Assembly: GCA_963676435.2 (NCBI GenBank)
Contig: CAXXOZ010000022.1
Location: 62,001 to 126,000, forward strand
Origin: CAXXOZ01 sp963676435
GTDB lineage: Bacteria; Bacillota; Clostridia; Lachnospirales; Lachnospiraceae
Direction of reading: 5' to 3'
Length of the DNA: 64,000 nucleotides
Shown here: positions 8,764-18,599 of the stretch, in pieces
Numbering within the stretch: position 1 is the first letter of the stretch
Layout: each line of letters begins with the position of its first letter
Position numbers and translations under genes: made by a program
Notes under the pieces: model-generated
What the model saw: the letters and a program-made list of their open reading frames with translations, nothing else
Told to the model about the DNA's origin: nothing
Databases searched by the model: none

Positions 8764-10191
8764 ATGAAATTAACAATGCATATATTAGAAGACGCTTTAA
8801 AAGAATATAAGATTTCAACTTTGATTACTAAAGGTTCAAGAAGCTTTGACGGTGTAAGGCTAGGAAAGCCTAGTGAAAAAACCTCTCATGCTTTCTTATA
8901 CAAAAAAGGGACAAATGTTATTTGTTTTTTTGGAAATGACACCATTGTTATTCATAACAGTACCCTCGAAAATGTTTCTAATACCTTAAACGACTATATA
9001 GATGTTTGTAATTCCCTTCAACAAAATTTAAATGATATAGTATTTAAAAACGGTTCTTTGCAGGATATAGTAGATTTAGCAGAAGGAGTTTTTAAAAATC
9101 CAATTTTGATAATTGATGAATTAAACCTTGTCAAAGCAATATCTTCACACAAACTAGGAACTGTAAATGAAGAGTGGGACTATATTTTAGAGCATAATAG
9201 CATGCCATTTGATCGAGTTTCGGCCATTAGAAGAAATGAGAATTTCAAAAAAACTAGTTTCAAAAATATGGAAGATTTAAAACCTTTTTTCTTTAATCCT
9301 CCAGGAATGTATCATAGAGGAATAAACTATCGTATTCCCGATAGCTTAAACAAAAGGTTTTTAGGTACTTTAATAATAATCGAGAATGAAACACCTATAA
9401 CTGTAGGAATGTTACACTTGTCAAAACTAATCACTGATACTGTAAATGAATGGTTTAATTTAAACCAAAACACACATCAAATGCAAACTCCCTATAAATT
9501 TTTTCTAGACATTTTAGAGGGAAAAATAGAAACACCTACTGAAGATGAACTAAAAAAAGCATTAACAGGGACAAGTATAAACAACTTTGTTTTAGTTGTT
9601 AGTGAATCCGAAACCGACAAGTCACTTCAACATATAATTCCTTTTGCAGAATCCAATATCGATGACTGTCGATGCTTTGAGTATAATAACGAAATAATTA
9701 TTTTTTGTCCTATAAAAGACAACTTTGATTATATAAAAAACTTTTTACATAATATTGCATTAAACAATAATATTAGATTTGGTATTAGTTACTTATTCCA
9801 CAACTTAAACGCACTTCAAAACTCATATAAGCAAGCTTTAATTGCACTTGAAAGAAATAATAACACAATATCAGTTCTTGATTCAAAAAGTTCTATGGAA
9901 TATATCGGAAAAGAAATGAAGAGATCTTTAGCTGGCATAGATATTTGTCATCCAGCTTTACAGACATTAGAGTTGTATGATAAAAAACATGGAACAGAAT
10001 ACTATAAAACTCTTTATATTTTTTTAAAAAAAGAACGAAGTCTTATAGAAACATCAAGAGAATTGAGTATACACAGAAATTCTTTGATTTACAGAGTTGA
10101 AAAAATAAAGATATTAATCGGAGATATTCTTGATGATTTTGAGATAAGAGAATACATTATGTTTTCTTTTAGAATAACAAATCAAAAATAA
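8764..10191 (+). CDS. PucR/CdaR-type transcriptional regulator
   Basis: A 475-residue regulator. The C-terminal 60 residues (FLKKERSLIETSRELSIHRN, then SLIYRVEKIKILIG) are the PucR family helix-turn-helix. The region before it, about 235-400, resembles the GGDEF-like CdaR middle domain. The N-terminal 130 residues are a sensor of unknown ligand. It diverges from the UroD-family operon, so control of that corrinoid-type operon is the natural inference. Its 3' end overlaps sigH by 10 bases, tail to tail. Confidence 0.8.
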   Translation: MKLTMHILEDALKEYKISTLITKGSRSFDGVRLGKPSEKTSHAFLYKKGTNVICFFGNDTIVIHNSTLENVSNTLNDYIDVCNSLQQNLNDIVFKNGSLQDIVDLAEGVFKNPILIIDELNLVKAISSHKLGTVNEEWDYILEHNSMPFDRVSAIRRNENFKKTSFKNMEDLKPFFFNPPGMYHRGINYRIPDSLNKRFLGTLIIIENETPITVGMLHLSKLITDTVNEWFNLNQNTHQMQTPYKFFLDILEGKIETPTEDELKKALTGTSINNFVLVVSESETDKSLQHIIPFAESNIDDCRCFEYNNEIIIFCPIKDNFDYIKNFLHNIALNNNIRFGISYLFHNLNALQNSYKQALIALERNNNTISVLDSKSSMEYIGKEMKRSLAGIDICHPALQTLELYDKKHGTEYYKTLYIFLKKERSLIETSRELSIHRNSLIYRVEKIKILIGDILDDFEIREYIMFSFRITNQK

Positions 10192-10766
10192 GCCCTTACT
10201 TTATTTTTGATTCTTTGTATAGCATTATCAATAGATTTAGGCTTTTTATCCATCATTTCGGCTATCTCAGTATAATTGTTTCCTTCTATATAAAGCCTAA
10301 ATACTCCCCTCTCATAATTACTTAAATTTTCATTGCAAATTCTTTCAATATTTTCGATGTTTTCTCTGCTTATTAAAATTTTTTCAGGATCATCTGAATA
10401 ATCAAGGTATTCTTCTCCTTGATTATTATCATATATTGAAATTGATGAATTTAGAGGTGAATGTTTTTTTCTATTGGATGCAGTTATCGCGGTATATATT
10501 TGTCTATTTATACATATGTTTGCAAAATGCAAAAAGGAAGACTCTTTTCCTGGATCAAAGTCTCTAATTGCTTTGTAAAGACCTATCATTCCTTCCTGAA
10601 TCAAATCATCCGTATCTCCTCCTACCATAAACATAACTCTAGCTTTTTTCTTAACCATATATTTATATTTATCCATGAGAAAATCCGTGATTTCTGAGTT
10701 TCCTTTTCTTAGTAAATCTATTAACTTTTCATCTGCTATATGTGAATATTTTTCACCTGAAATCAT
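10182..10766 (-). CDS. sigH: RNA polymerase sigma-H factor (Spo0H)
   Basis: Sigma-70-family factor for the transition to stationary phase and sporulation. At 194 residues it is close to Bacillus SigH. Region 2 contains DDLIQEGMIGLYKAIRDFDP (core and -10 recognition). Region 4 ends with NYTEIAEMMDKKPKSIDNAI and a basic tail. It follows rlmB by nine bases, the conserved Firmicute order cysS-mrnC-rlmB-sigH. Its presence suggests a spore-former but does not prove it. Confidence 0.93.
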   Translation of the reverse strand: MISGEKYSHIADEKLIDLLRKGNSEITDFLMDKYKYMVKKKARVMFMVGGDTDDLIQEGMIGLYKAIRDFDPGKESSFLHFANICINRQIYTAITASNRKKHSPLNSSISIYDNNQGEEYLDYSDDPEKILISRENIENIERICNENLSNYERGVFRLYIEGNNYTEIAEMMDKKPKSIDNAIQRIKNKVRAYF

Positions 10767-10775
10767 ATATGACTC

Positions 10776-11516
10776 CTAATTCATTCGTTGTCTTAGTATT
10801 TCAAAAGCTAATATCCCTGTAGCAACTGAAGCATTTAAAGAGTCTATTTCGCCTTTCATTGGAATTGAAGCTACAAAATCGCATCTTTCTTTAACTAGAC
10901 GACTAACACCTTCTCCTTCATTTCCAACAACAAGACCAATAGGACCTTTTAAATCCATGTTATACATAAGATCACCACTCATATCAGCACACACAAACCA
11001 AATTCCTCTTTTTTTCAACTCATCAATAGTAGCAGAAATATTTGTCACTTTAACAACAGGTGTATAATTAAGTGCACCTGCAGAAGTTTTTGCAACCGTT
11101 GCTGTCAAACCTACTGCTCTTCTTTTTGGTATAATAATTCCATGAGCTCCTGATATATTTGCTGTTCTTATTATCGCACCTAAATTGTGTGGATCTTCCA
11201 CATTATCTAGGAGAATTATAAAAGGATCTTCATCTTTTTCTTTAGCTTTATTAAATATATCTTCGATCTGAGAATACTCATAAGCCGCAGCCTGGGCTAT
11301 TATACCCTGATGTTTTCCTGTGTTTGATATTTGATCCAATCTTGCTTTAGACACAAAGTTAATTATTGTATCACTTTTTTTCGCGTATCTAATGATGCTG
11401 TTTAAAGGACCGTCATGACAACCTTCTAGTATAAAAAGTTTGTCTATAGTTCTTCCTGATTTAAATGCTTCTGATACAGCATTTCTTCCTTCAATCGTCT
11501 GCTCTTCATATTCCAT
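10776..11516 (-). CDS. rlmB: 23S rRNA (guanosine-2'-O-)-methyltransferase RlmB
   Basis: SPOUT-class methyltransferase that modifies a conserved G in domain V of 23S rRNA. The N-terminal substrate-binding domain (EEQTIEGRNAVSEAF) precedes the knotted catalytic domain with LLDNVEDPHNLGAIIRTA (near residue 100), GLVVGNEGEGVSR and the C-terminal SLNASVATGILAFE. At 246 residues the length is standard. It is packed between mrnC and sigH with gaps of under ten bases. Confidence 0.93.
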   Translation of the reverse strand: MEYEEQTIEGRNAVSEAFKSGRTIDKLFILEGCHDGPLNSIIRYAKKSDTIINFVSKARLDQISNTGKHQGIIAQAAAYEYSQIEDIFNKAKEKDEDPFIILLDNVEDPHNLGAIIRTANISGAHGIIIPKRRAVGLTATVAKTSAGALNYTPVVKVTNISATIDELKKRGIWFVCADMSGDLMYNMDLKGPIGLVVGNEGEGVSRLVKERCDFVASIPMKGEIDSLNASVATGILAFEILRQRMN

Positions 11517-11519
11517 TTT

Positions 11520-11963
11520 TTACCTCTTATCTTCATCTAGCTTATCAAAGCCCATTTTTATTATTTCTATTGCTCTTTTAAGTTCCCCTGTTAAATATAA
11601 ATAACCAATCAACGCCTCAAAACCTGTTGCAGCTCTATACTCTGCCATGGTTGCATTCTTTGCCACTGATGCAGACTTAGCATTTCTGCCCCTTTTATAA
11701 ATCCGCTGCTCTTTTTCGCTTAAATTCTCAATTATTGAATTTATAATAGATGACTGGGTTACTGCCTTAACATATTGACTTGATTTTTTATGCATTTTAT
11801 CAAGAGTTCCATTAAATTTTGTCAATATATATGTCCTTATAACCATTTCATACACGCCATCTCCAATATAAGCCATAGCTAGAGGTGATATGGTTTTTAT
11901 ATCAATTTTTTCTACATCAAACACTTTTAGTGTATGTTTAAAGATATCTACATCTTTTTCCAT
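11520..11963 (-). CDS. mrnC: mini-ribonuclease III
   Basis: RNase III catalytic domain without the double-stranded RNA binding domain; matures the ends of 23S rRNA in Firmicutes. The signature LAMAYIGDGVYEMVIRTYIL lies near residues 28-47, and the second acidic cluster near the C-terminus reads MAEYRAATGFEALIGYLYLT. The 147 residues match the family length. The start overlaps the cysS stop by 16 bases. Confidence 0.92.
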   Translation of the reverse strand: MEKDVDIFKHTLKVFDVEKIDIKTISPLAMAYIGDGVYEMVIRTYILTKFNGTLDKMHKKSSQYVKAVTQSSIINSIIENLSEKEQRIYKRGRNAKSASVAKNATMAEYRAATGFEALIGYLYLTGELKRAIEIIKMGFDKLDEDKR

Positions 11964-13354
11964 TTAACACCCTCTCGTGTGTCTTCTAAAACAATTCCTT
12001 TTTCAAGAAGTGTGTCTCTTATTTCGTCAGCTCTAGAAAAGTTTTTCGACTTTCTTGCTTCCTGTCTTTCTTCTATTAGTTTTTCAATGTCTTCATCTAT
12101 TATTTCTGTTTCCCTGTAAGCTTTTATTCCTAGTATATCTAAAAATGTCACCAACTTTTTACTAAATTCATCCACATACAAAGATGAACTACTATCATTA
12201 ACGGTAGTATTTGATAATTTTACCATTTCAAATACTGCTGATATGGCATCTGCTGTATTAAAATCATCTTCCATAGATTTTTCGAATTTTTCTTCTAGAG
12301 ACTTTAGAGCTTCTAGATTTTTCTTTTCTTCCTGAGATAATTCTTTTTCAATATTCTTTGCTTTATATTCTTTCAAGCTTTCCATCGCTGTCACAATACG
12401 ATCAAGACCATTTTTTGAAGATTCCATAAGGTCTGCGCTAAAATTTAAAGGACTTCTATAGTGAGCACTTAGCATAAAGAATCTTAGCACCTGTAAATCG
12501 TATTTCTCTGAAATATCTCTAACAGTAAAAAAATTACCTAACGACTTAGACATTTTTTTATTGTCAATATTTAAAAATGCATTGTGCATCCAATATTTAG
12601 CAAATTTTTCACCATTACATGCTTCACTTTGAGCAATTTCATTTTCATGATGAGGAAAAACTAAATCTTCACCCCCTGCATGAATATCTATCTCTTCTCC
12701 CAAATATTTTTTTGCCATTACAGAACATTCTATATGCCATCCTGGTCTTCCATCACTCCATTTTGAACTCCATGATGGTTCACCATCTTTTTTAGGTTTC
12801 CAAAGAACAAAATCCATAGGGTCTTCCTTTGATTCTTCACCTACTACTTTAATTTCTCTATGTCCTGCCTGTAAATCTTCAAGATTCTTTTTTGATAGTT
12901 TGCCATACTCTTCAAATTTCTTTGTTCTAAAATAAACAGTTCCATTTGCATCATAAGCAAAACCCTTATCAATTAAGTCTTGAATCATATCTAACATTCC
13001 ATCAATTTCTTCTGTTGCCAAAGGGTGCTTAGTAGCAGGTTTAACATTCATACCTTCCATATCTTTTAAACATTCTTTTATATATCTTTCTGATATTTCA
13101 CTTGATGAAACGCCTTCTTCTATGGCTTTGTTAATTATCTTGTCATCAACATCGGTGAAGTTACTTACATAATTCACTTCCAAACCTTTATACTCCATAT
13201 ATCTTCTAACGGTATCAAAAACTATCATCGGCCTAGCATTTCCAATATGTATCAAGTTATAAACGGTCGGACCGCATACATACATTTTTACTTTACCAGG
13301 TTCTAGAGGAATAAACTCTTCTTTTGTTTTTGTTAATGTATTATAAATTTTCAC
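11948..13354 (-). CDS. cysS: cysteinyl-tRNA synthetase
   Basis: Charges tRNA-Cys. A class I synthetase of 468 residues. It has the HIGH-type motif HIGNA near residue 37, the KMSKS motif KKMSKSLGN near 268, and zinc ligands in MYVCGPTVYN, in the WHIECSVMA segment and in HHENE. It sits two bases after cysE, and this clustering of cysteine synthesis with cysteine charging is common in Firmicutes. No T-box leader is visible because the gene lies inside the operon. Confidence 0.96.
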   Translation of the reverse strand: MKIYNTLTKTKEEFIPLEPGKVKMYVCGPTVYNLIHIGNARPMIVFDTVRRYMEYKGLEVNYVSNFTDVDDKIINKAIEEGVSSSEISERYIKECLKDMEGMNVKPATKHPLATEEIDGMLDMIQDLIDKGFAYDANGTVYFRTKKFEEYGKLSKKNLEDLQAGHREIKVVGEESKEDPMDFVLWKPKKDGEPSWSSKWSDGRPGWHIECSVMAKKYLGEEIDIHAGGEDLVFPHHENEIAQSEACNGEKFAKYWMHNAFLNIDNKKMSKSLGNFFTVRDISEKYDLQVLRFFMLSAHYRSPLNFSADLMESSKNGLDRIVTAMESLKEYKAKNIEKELSQEEKKNLEALKSLEEKFEKSMEDDFNTADAISAVFEMVKLSNTTVNDSSSSLYVDEFSKKLVTFLDILGIKAYRETEIIDEDIEKLIEERQEARKSKNFSRADEIRDTLLEKGIVLEDTREGVKWKKM

Positions 13355-13355
13355 T

Positions 13356-14000
13356 TTATTTCTCCTCTTTTTTATTAATCGCTTTCTTTAAGTCTTTTAT
13401 TTGATTTTTCATAGATTCAATTTCCGCTTTAACTGGATCTGGGAAATGTACCTGATCTAGAGTCATCCTAGGTATAAGGACATTTTTCTGCTTAATAACT
13501 CTTCCTGGAACACCTACAACTGTTGAGTTTGGAGGAACTTCATCCAAAACAACTGATCCCGCACCAATCTTTGAGTTCTCTCCTATTGTAAAAGAACCTA
13601 AAACCTTTGCTCCAGCACTTATCATAACATTATCTTCTATTGTAGGATGTCGTTTCCCTTTTTCTTTTCCTGTTCCTCCCAAGGTTACACCTTGATAAAG
13701 AGTTACATTATCGCCGATAATTGTTGTTTCTCCAATAACTACACCATGTCCATGATCTATAAAAAGTCCTTTGCCAATTTTTGCTCCAGGATGTATTTCA
13801 ATTCCTGTTTTTCTTGCTGCTTTTTGCGATATCATTCTGGCACGAAAATAGTGTCCTTTTAGGTATAGTTTATGTGCTTTTCTATATTTCAATATGGCTC
13901 TGAAGCTTGGATATAAAATCACTTCCAAATTCGATTTTATGGCCGGATCCCTTTCCTTTATCACTTCAGCCTCTTCTCTTAGTCTTTTTATAAATCCCAT
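13356..14000 (-). CDS. cysE: serine O-acetyltransferase
   Basis: Makes O-acetylserine from serine and acetyl-CoA, the first step of cysteine synthesis. The 214-residue protein has a helical N-terminus followed by a left-handed beta-helix of hexapeptide repeats (IHPGAKIGKGLFIDHGHGVV, where the DHGHG histidines are catalytic) and a C-terminal coiled tail rich in lysine. The length is typical of the short Gram-positive form. Confidence 0.93.
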   Translation of the reverse strand: MGFIKRLREEAEVIKERDPAIKSNLEVILYPSFRAILKYRKAHKLYLKGHYFRARMISQKAARKTGIEIHPGAKIGKGLFIDHGHGVVIGETTIIGDNVTLYQGVTLGGTGKEKGKRHPTIEDNVMISAGAKVLGSFTIGENSKIGAGSVVLDEVPPNSTVVGVPGRVIKQKNVLIPRMTLDQVHFPDPVKAEIESMKNQIKDLKKAINKKEEK

Positions 14001-14031
14001 TTTTTACACTCTTTCTATTCTTAAATAATTA

Positions 14032-15063
14032 CTACAATATTTCATTTAATAAGATTTCATTTATAGGATTGATTTTGGGCAAATCCGGATATTTCTTGCA
14101 TCCAAATATCCATTCTATAAAATCACTAACCTCTATATAATAATCTGGTTTTTCATTAGATATTTTTATCAAACTACTTTTTTCATCTAAATCCCATTCA
14201 TACACAATATTGTTTTGTGAAATAATATTGTCATTTAACTTAAATGTAAAGTTAATTTTTTCATCAGAAGTTATATACTTAACTATTATTTCAGGTCTTA
14301 ATAATCTAGCCATCATAGGAGGTTTTACAATATATACTTCTTTTTTGTATTTTTCAGATATATAGTTTATAAAAATATTTTTATATTTATCGTCACAAAA
14401 AAGCTCCGAAATAAGAAGCTCTTCTTCATTAGATACATAGCAATATCCAAAAATTTTATTTTCAAAAAGTAAAAGTTCTATATTCCCCTGCTCTGCATGT
14501 AGTCTTTTCATAAGCAGATAATAGTATTCAGCATCTCTCTTTTTATAAAATTTAAAATCTTTACAGACCTTTTCATTAAAAAAAACAATAAGCTCTTCAA
14601 TATTTTCTAATTTTCCTATTTTAAAGGAAATTTTTGTAACATCATACTCTATTCTATCTATTTTAGCAAGTTCTTTTGTCTTTTTTTGTATTGTTGCAAA
14701 ACCAAATTTTTTATATGTATCAACATTTTCTGGAACTAGATAAGTAATTGGATTTTTTTGTTCATATAAATCACTCATAACCTGAGTCATCAGATTTCCC
14801 ATTATGCCTTTTTTTCTGTGCTCTTTTTTTGTAGCTACTGCATATAAATAATTTATTTTTACCAAATCATTTTTTATCAAAAAACTATTAGGGATAATAT
14901 GCATCATAGAAACTAATTCTTCTTCTTTAAAACATCCAATTATTTCATTTTTCTTTAAATACTCTTGATAATAGAAATCTGTAAATATTTCTGTGTCAGA
15001 AAAAACTTCTTCATACAATTTTCTAGATATTATTTTTTCATTAAATTTTAAATATTTGTTCAT
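14032..15063 (-). CDS. GNAT-family N-acetyltransferase, Eis-like
   Basis: A 343-residue protein with an N-terminal acetyl-CoA binding GNAT domain. Strand 4 and the pyrophosphate loop are visible as YLYAVATKKEHRKKGIMGNL (near residues 68-88). About 200 further residues include a second degenerate GNAT half and a sterol-carrier-like tail. Substrate unknown. It starts five bases after the IspF fusion gene, so the two are cotranscribed; the ribosome site (GATAAG) is weak, which suggests coupling. Confidence 0.75.
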   Translation of the reverse strand: MNKYLKFNEKIISRKLYEEVFSDTEIFTDFYYQEYLKKNEIIGCFKEEELVSMMHIIPNSFLIKNDLVKINYLYAVATKKEHRKKGIMGNLMTQVMSDLYEQKNPITYLVPENVDTYKKFGFATIQKKTKELAKIDRIEYDVTKISFKIGKLENIEELIVFFNEKVCKDFKFYKKRDAEYYYLLMKRLHAEQGNIELLLFENKIFGYCYVSNEEELLISELFCDDKYKNIFINYISEKYKKEVYIVKPPMMARLLRPEIIVKYITSDEKINFTFKLNDNIISQNNIVYEWDLDEKSSLIKISNEKPDYYIEVSDFIEWIFGCKKYPDLPKINPINEILLNEIL

Positions 15064-15068
15064 CTTAT

Positions 15069-16451
15069 CTATTTTTCCGTAATCGAATATTTTTTTGCTA
15101 AGTATATAGGCTGATAAGACATTTTTGCCTTTCTTAGCCCTTCAATTCCCATATCGTCTTCCCTGTTTACTTTTTTTGCTTCGCTAAATCCATGTATTAA
15201 AAATTGTTGATTAATAAATGCATATAGGCCTTTAAAGTTTGGATTTGCTTTTTCCACATGAATATATGCCATTTCTTCTACTGAAGAATAACTTCCCATA
15301 GAAAATGCCTCAAGCTTGCCATCAATATATACTCCAGATATTTTAAATTTTATTAACTCACAATTTTTCAAAACAGATTGAATACCTAAAACTTCATAGT
15401 CAACCCTATTATATTCATCTTCAATACTTCTTGCCTTTTTCCATTCATCTAAAAACTCAAGTATTTCATTCATGCTTTCACATGATAACAATTTAAATTC
15501 ATATCGACCTTCATATTCTCTTTTAAATGAGTTCACATGATTTTTTTTCTTATGAAATTTTTTACCACTCAAATTTCTTAATTCTTCTGCATCGTATATA
15601 TAGTCAAAATATCTTCTATCTTCTTCTATATTAAATTTATCTTTTGGCAAGTCAAGAATATTTACTGCCTCTTCATCTGCTAAATACAGTTTAAGTTTAA
15701 GGCCGAGGATATTATTGAAATAATCTTTTATATCATAAAAACATTCCTTTAAATCTTCTTCTCTACATAAAGGAACATTAGTAAATGTCTCATCTTTATT
15801 TGTAAATAACCACATTAAACCTTTATCATTAAAATAATACTTAGTATCGTAATAATCTTTCCATAAATAACTATCCAAAATTACATTTTCACATGTTTCT
15901 GGATGTCTAAATGAAAAATACCATTTAAGCATATTGTAATCAACAGACTTAAGTTCATGTAATCTTGTTTTATCATGTTGAATATTATTTAAAACTACCA
16001 CTGCCTGAGCAGCCATCCCTTTACCAAGTCCTGTAAAGCCTAAACCTTCTTCTGTAGTAGCTTTTATATTTAATTGTTTTTCTGGTATGCTTAAGGCATC
16101 TGAAATGTTTTTTTTCATTTGTTTCATATAATCTGCAAGCTTTGGACTTTGAGCAACAATTATTGCGTCAATATTTCCAATTTTATATGATTTTTCTTCT
16201 ATTAAATTTTGCACATACTGTAATAATTTGATACTTGAAATCCCTTTATATCTATCATCACTATCTGGAAAATGCTGTCCGATATCTCCCAAAGCTGCTG
16301 CACCAAGAAGAGCATCCATGATTGCATGAATCAAAACATCAGCATCTGAATGTCCTAAAAGACCTTTTTTATAAGGAATGTTGACTCCTCCTAAAACAAG
16401 TTCTCTACCTTTTACAAGCTTGTGCACATCATATCCAATTCCGACTCTCAT
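15069..16451 (-). CDS. ispF: IspF (MECDP synthase) fused to a DUF2156 acyltransferase-like domain
   Basis: Residues 1-157 are a complete 2-C-methyl-D-erythritol 2,4-cyclodiphosphate synthase of the MEP isoprenoid pathway: metal ligands in GYDVHKL and HSDADVLIHAIMDALLGAA, and the C-terminal FTGLGKGMAAQAVV. Without a stop codon the frame continues for about 300 residues that match the DUF2156 fold (GNAT-like, related to the MprF lysyltransferase domain): FSFRHPETCENVILDSYLWK near 178, FHKKKNHVNSF near 305 and GLYAFINQQFL near 420. IspF is normally 155-160 residues long and stands alone or is fused to IspD. The start has AGAGAGG at good distance. Confidence 0.88.
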   Translation of the reverse strand: MRVGIGYDVHKLVKGRELVLGGVNIPYKKGLLGHSDADVLIHAIMDALLGAAALGDIGQHFPDSDDRYKGISSIKLLQYVQNLIEEKSYKIGNIDAIIVAQSPKLADYMKQMKKNISDALSIPEKQLNIKATTEEGLGFTGLGKGMAAQAVVVLNNIQHDKTRLHELKSVDYNMLKWYFSFRHPETCENVILDSYLWKDYYDTKYYFNDKGLMWLFTNKDETFTNVPLCREEDLKECFYDIKDYFNNILGLKLKLYLADEEAVNILDLPKDKFNIEEDRRYFDYIYDAEELRNLSGKKFHKKKNHVNSFKREYEGRYEFKLLSCESMNEILEFLDEWKKARSIEDEYNRVDYEVLGIQSVLKNCELIKFKISGVYIDGKLEAFSMGSYSSVEEMAYIHVEKANPNFKGLYAFINQQFLIHGFSEAKKVNREDDMGIEGLRKAKMSYQPIYLAKKYSITEK

Positions 16452-16505
16452 AGTAACCTCTCTTTTCTTAAATATGTTTTATTATAACATATTATGTCAA
16501 TTATA

Positions 16506-18503
16506 CTATAAAAATTCTTCTAGTTTCGAGGCAGGCAAAGGTCTACAAAAATAATAACCTTGTGCCATATCACATTGGTTTTTTTCCAAAAAGTCCTTTT
16601 GTTCTGGAATTTCAACCCCTTCTGCAAGTACTTTCAAACCCATATTATGAGCAAGATTTATTATTGCAAAATAAATTTGATCCTCTTCATTTTTCATTTT
16701 AATTTTTTTTATAAATTCTCTATCCATTTTCAGCATATCCAAAGGAAGATTATTTAAATATGTAAGAGAAGAATATCCAGTTCCAAAATCATCTAATGCT
16801 ATAGAAACTCCAATATCCCTTAACTTAAACAAGTTTTCCTTCGCTTTTTCAAGATCCATCATTATCGAAGTTTCTGTAACCTCAATCTCCAATTCATTCG
16901 CCTTTAAATCCATTGATTTTAAAAGATCAATTATCTCCGCTATAGCATAATTATCTGTTACAATATAACCTGATAAATTGACGGCAATTTTTTCTATACC
17001 CAATCCTTTTTTTGCCCATTCTCTTCTTTGCAATACAGATGTTTTTACAACCCATTTTGTTATTTCAAAAATATGCCCTGTTTGTTCTGAGAATGGAATA
17101 AAATCAATTGGAGGAATAAAATCGCCATCTTTTTGCTGCCACCTTATTAAAGCTTCTACAGATTTCATATTATTTGTCCCAAGTTCAACTTCAGGTTGAT
17201 AATATAGTACAAATTCTTCATTTTTTATTGCTCTTTTTAAATCACTACTCATTTTCACAAACTTAAGAGCTTTTTCATACATTTTTTCTTCATAAATGGA
17301 ATAGCCATCTTTCCCGTTTTCTTTTTTATGAAACATCGCAGTTTCTGCACTTTGCATAATTTTATCAAAAGTTTTTCCATGTTCTGGGTAATAAGAAACC
17401 CCCATACTAACTGTAACAAAAATCGTTTGTCTTTTATAATAAATAGGACTTCTAATTTTCTTTAGTAAAAATTCGATTTTATTGATAATCACATATCTGC
17501 TTACATCACCTGAAAATATTATAGCAAACTGTTCTCCACCTGTTTTTGCTATTGTATCAGGAGTTTTTATGGTTTCTTCTAGAACGTCTTTTATGTGTTT
17601 TATACAAAAGTCTCCAACTTCATATCCCATAGTGCTATTAATATGTCTAAAGTTATCAATATCAATATTAACTACTACCGCTTCTTTATTTTTCTTTACA
17701 AGATTATTAAATTCCGATTCAAACAACGTTCTGTTAGGTAGACCAGTCAGTTTATCATAATATGCAAGAAACTTCAATTTTTCCTGCATCTCTCTTAAGT
17801 CTGTTATATCAGTGTGAGAACCACTTACCCTTAAAGGTTTTCCATCTTTATCCCAGACTCCTTTACCCTTACTTTGAATCCACCTGTATTCACCGGACTT
17901 AGCTCTGATTCTATAAGTATTTTCATAGGTTCCTTCCTTTACCCTGTATAAATAATCTATTATTTTTTTATATGCATCACTTTTGTCCTCTGGGTGAAAT
18001 AAACTTTGCCAGGCTTCAATTGAATTTCCTATTTCTTCATCTAAATATTCAAAACCTTTTTTATTTTTCAATGAAAAGAAAAATGTGTTTTCTTCTATAT
18101 CCCAATCCCAAACTCCATCATTAACCCCTTCAACTGCAAGCTCATATTTTTGCTCACTTTTTTTCAATGCTTCATTTAAATTAATTAATTCAGAATAGCT
18201 TTCTAACAGGCCTTCTTCAGCATTTTTAAATAGTTTTAGCTTATCTTTAATAATAATAAAAAATACTAGTGTTGTAGCTGCAACATAAAACCAACCTTTA
18301 TACAGTTGAATTTTTGCAATTATATCATGATTTTCCCAAACCAAGTTAACAATCTTATCAGATAATAATATCCATAATATACCTATAACAAGATAGAGAA
18401 TCATTATTTTTAATGATTCTTTCCAGGGATTGTTCTTTTTATTTTGACTCAAAAAGCCTTCATACTTTTTAGAAAACTCTCTTTTTTCAAAATTTTCTTT
18501 CAT
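16506..18503 (-). CDS. membrane PAS-GGDEF-EAL protein, probable cyclic di-GMP phosphodiesterase
   Basis: A 665-residue signalling protein. Two membrane segments lie near residues 30-50 and 70-92, a PAS domain with PAC motif near 120-240, a GGDEF domain near 245-400 and an EAL domain near 410-665. The cyclase signature reads GGEQF, with Gln where catalysis needs Glu, so synthesis is unlikely. The EAL side keeps EALIRWQ, the EVTET glutamate, DDFGTGYSS, the DMLKMD lysine and AEGVE, so hydrolysis of c-di-GMP is expected. The start at 18503 has TTGGAG; an upstream ATG at 18521 lacks a site. Confidence 0.88.
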   Translation of the reverse strand: MKENFEKREFSKKYEGFLSQNKKNNPWKESLKIMILYLVIGILWILLSDKIVNLVWENHDIIAKIQLYKGWFYVAATTLVFFIIIKDKLKLFKNAEEGLLESYSELINLNEALKKSEQKYELAVEGVNDGVWDWDIEENTFFFSLKNKKGFEYLDEEIGNSIEAWQSLFHPEDKSDAYKKIIDYLYRVKEGTYENTYRIRAKSGEYRWIQSKGKGVWDKDGKPLRVSGSHTDITDLREMQEKLKFLAYYDKLTGLPNRTLFESEFNNLVKKNKEAVVVNIDIDNFRHINSTMGYEVGDFCIKHIKDVLEETIKTPDTIAKTGGEQFAIIFSGDVSRYVIINKIEFLLKKIRSPIYYKRQTIFVTVSMGVSYYPEHGKTFDKIMQSAETAMFHKKENGKDGYSIYEEKMYEKALKFVKMSSDLKRAIKNEEFVLYYQPEVELGTNNMKSVEALIRWQQKDGDFIPPIDFIPFSEQTGHIFEITKWVVKTSVLQRREWAKKGLGIEKIAVNLSGYIVTDNYAIAEIIDLLKSMDLKANELEIEVTETSIMMDLEKAKENLFKLRDIGVSIALDDFGTGYSSLTYLNNLPLDMLKMDREFIKKIKMKNEEDQIYFAIINLAHNMGLKVLAEGVEIPEQKDFLEKNQCDMAQGYYFCRPLPASKLEEFL

Positions 18504-18563
18504 AAAATTTCTCCAACACAATTATTTATATCATTATAACATATACTTTTATTAAATATAAAG

Positions 18564-18587
18564 GCGAAATGGAAAATTCCACTTCGC
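18564..18587 (-). terminator. terminator after the chemoreceptor gene
   Basis: GCGAAATGGAA and TTCCACTTCGC pair with one mismatch, followed on the minus strand by TTTATATTTAAT. It separates the chemoreceptor from the phosphodiesterase gene. Confidence 0.6.
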
Positions 18588-18599
18588 TCTTATATTTTA

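Noticed and set aside
13001..14031. T-box leader for cysS or cysE
   Set aside because: The genes are packed with gaps of two to about 30 bases, leaving no room for a T-box.
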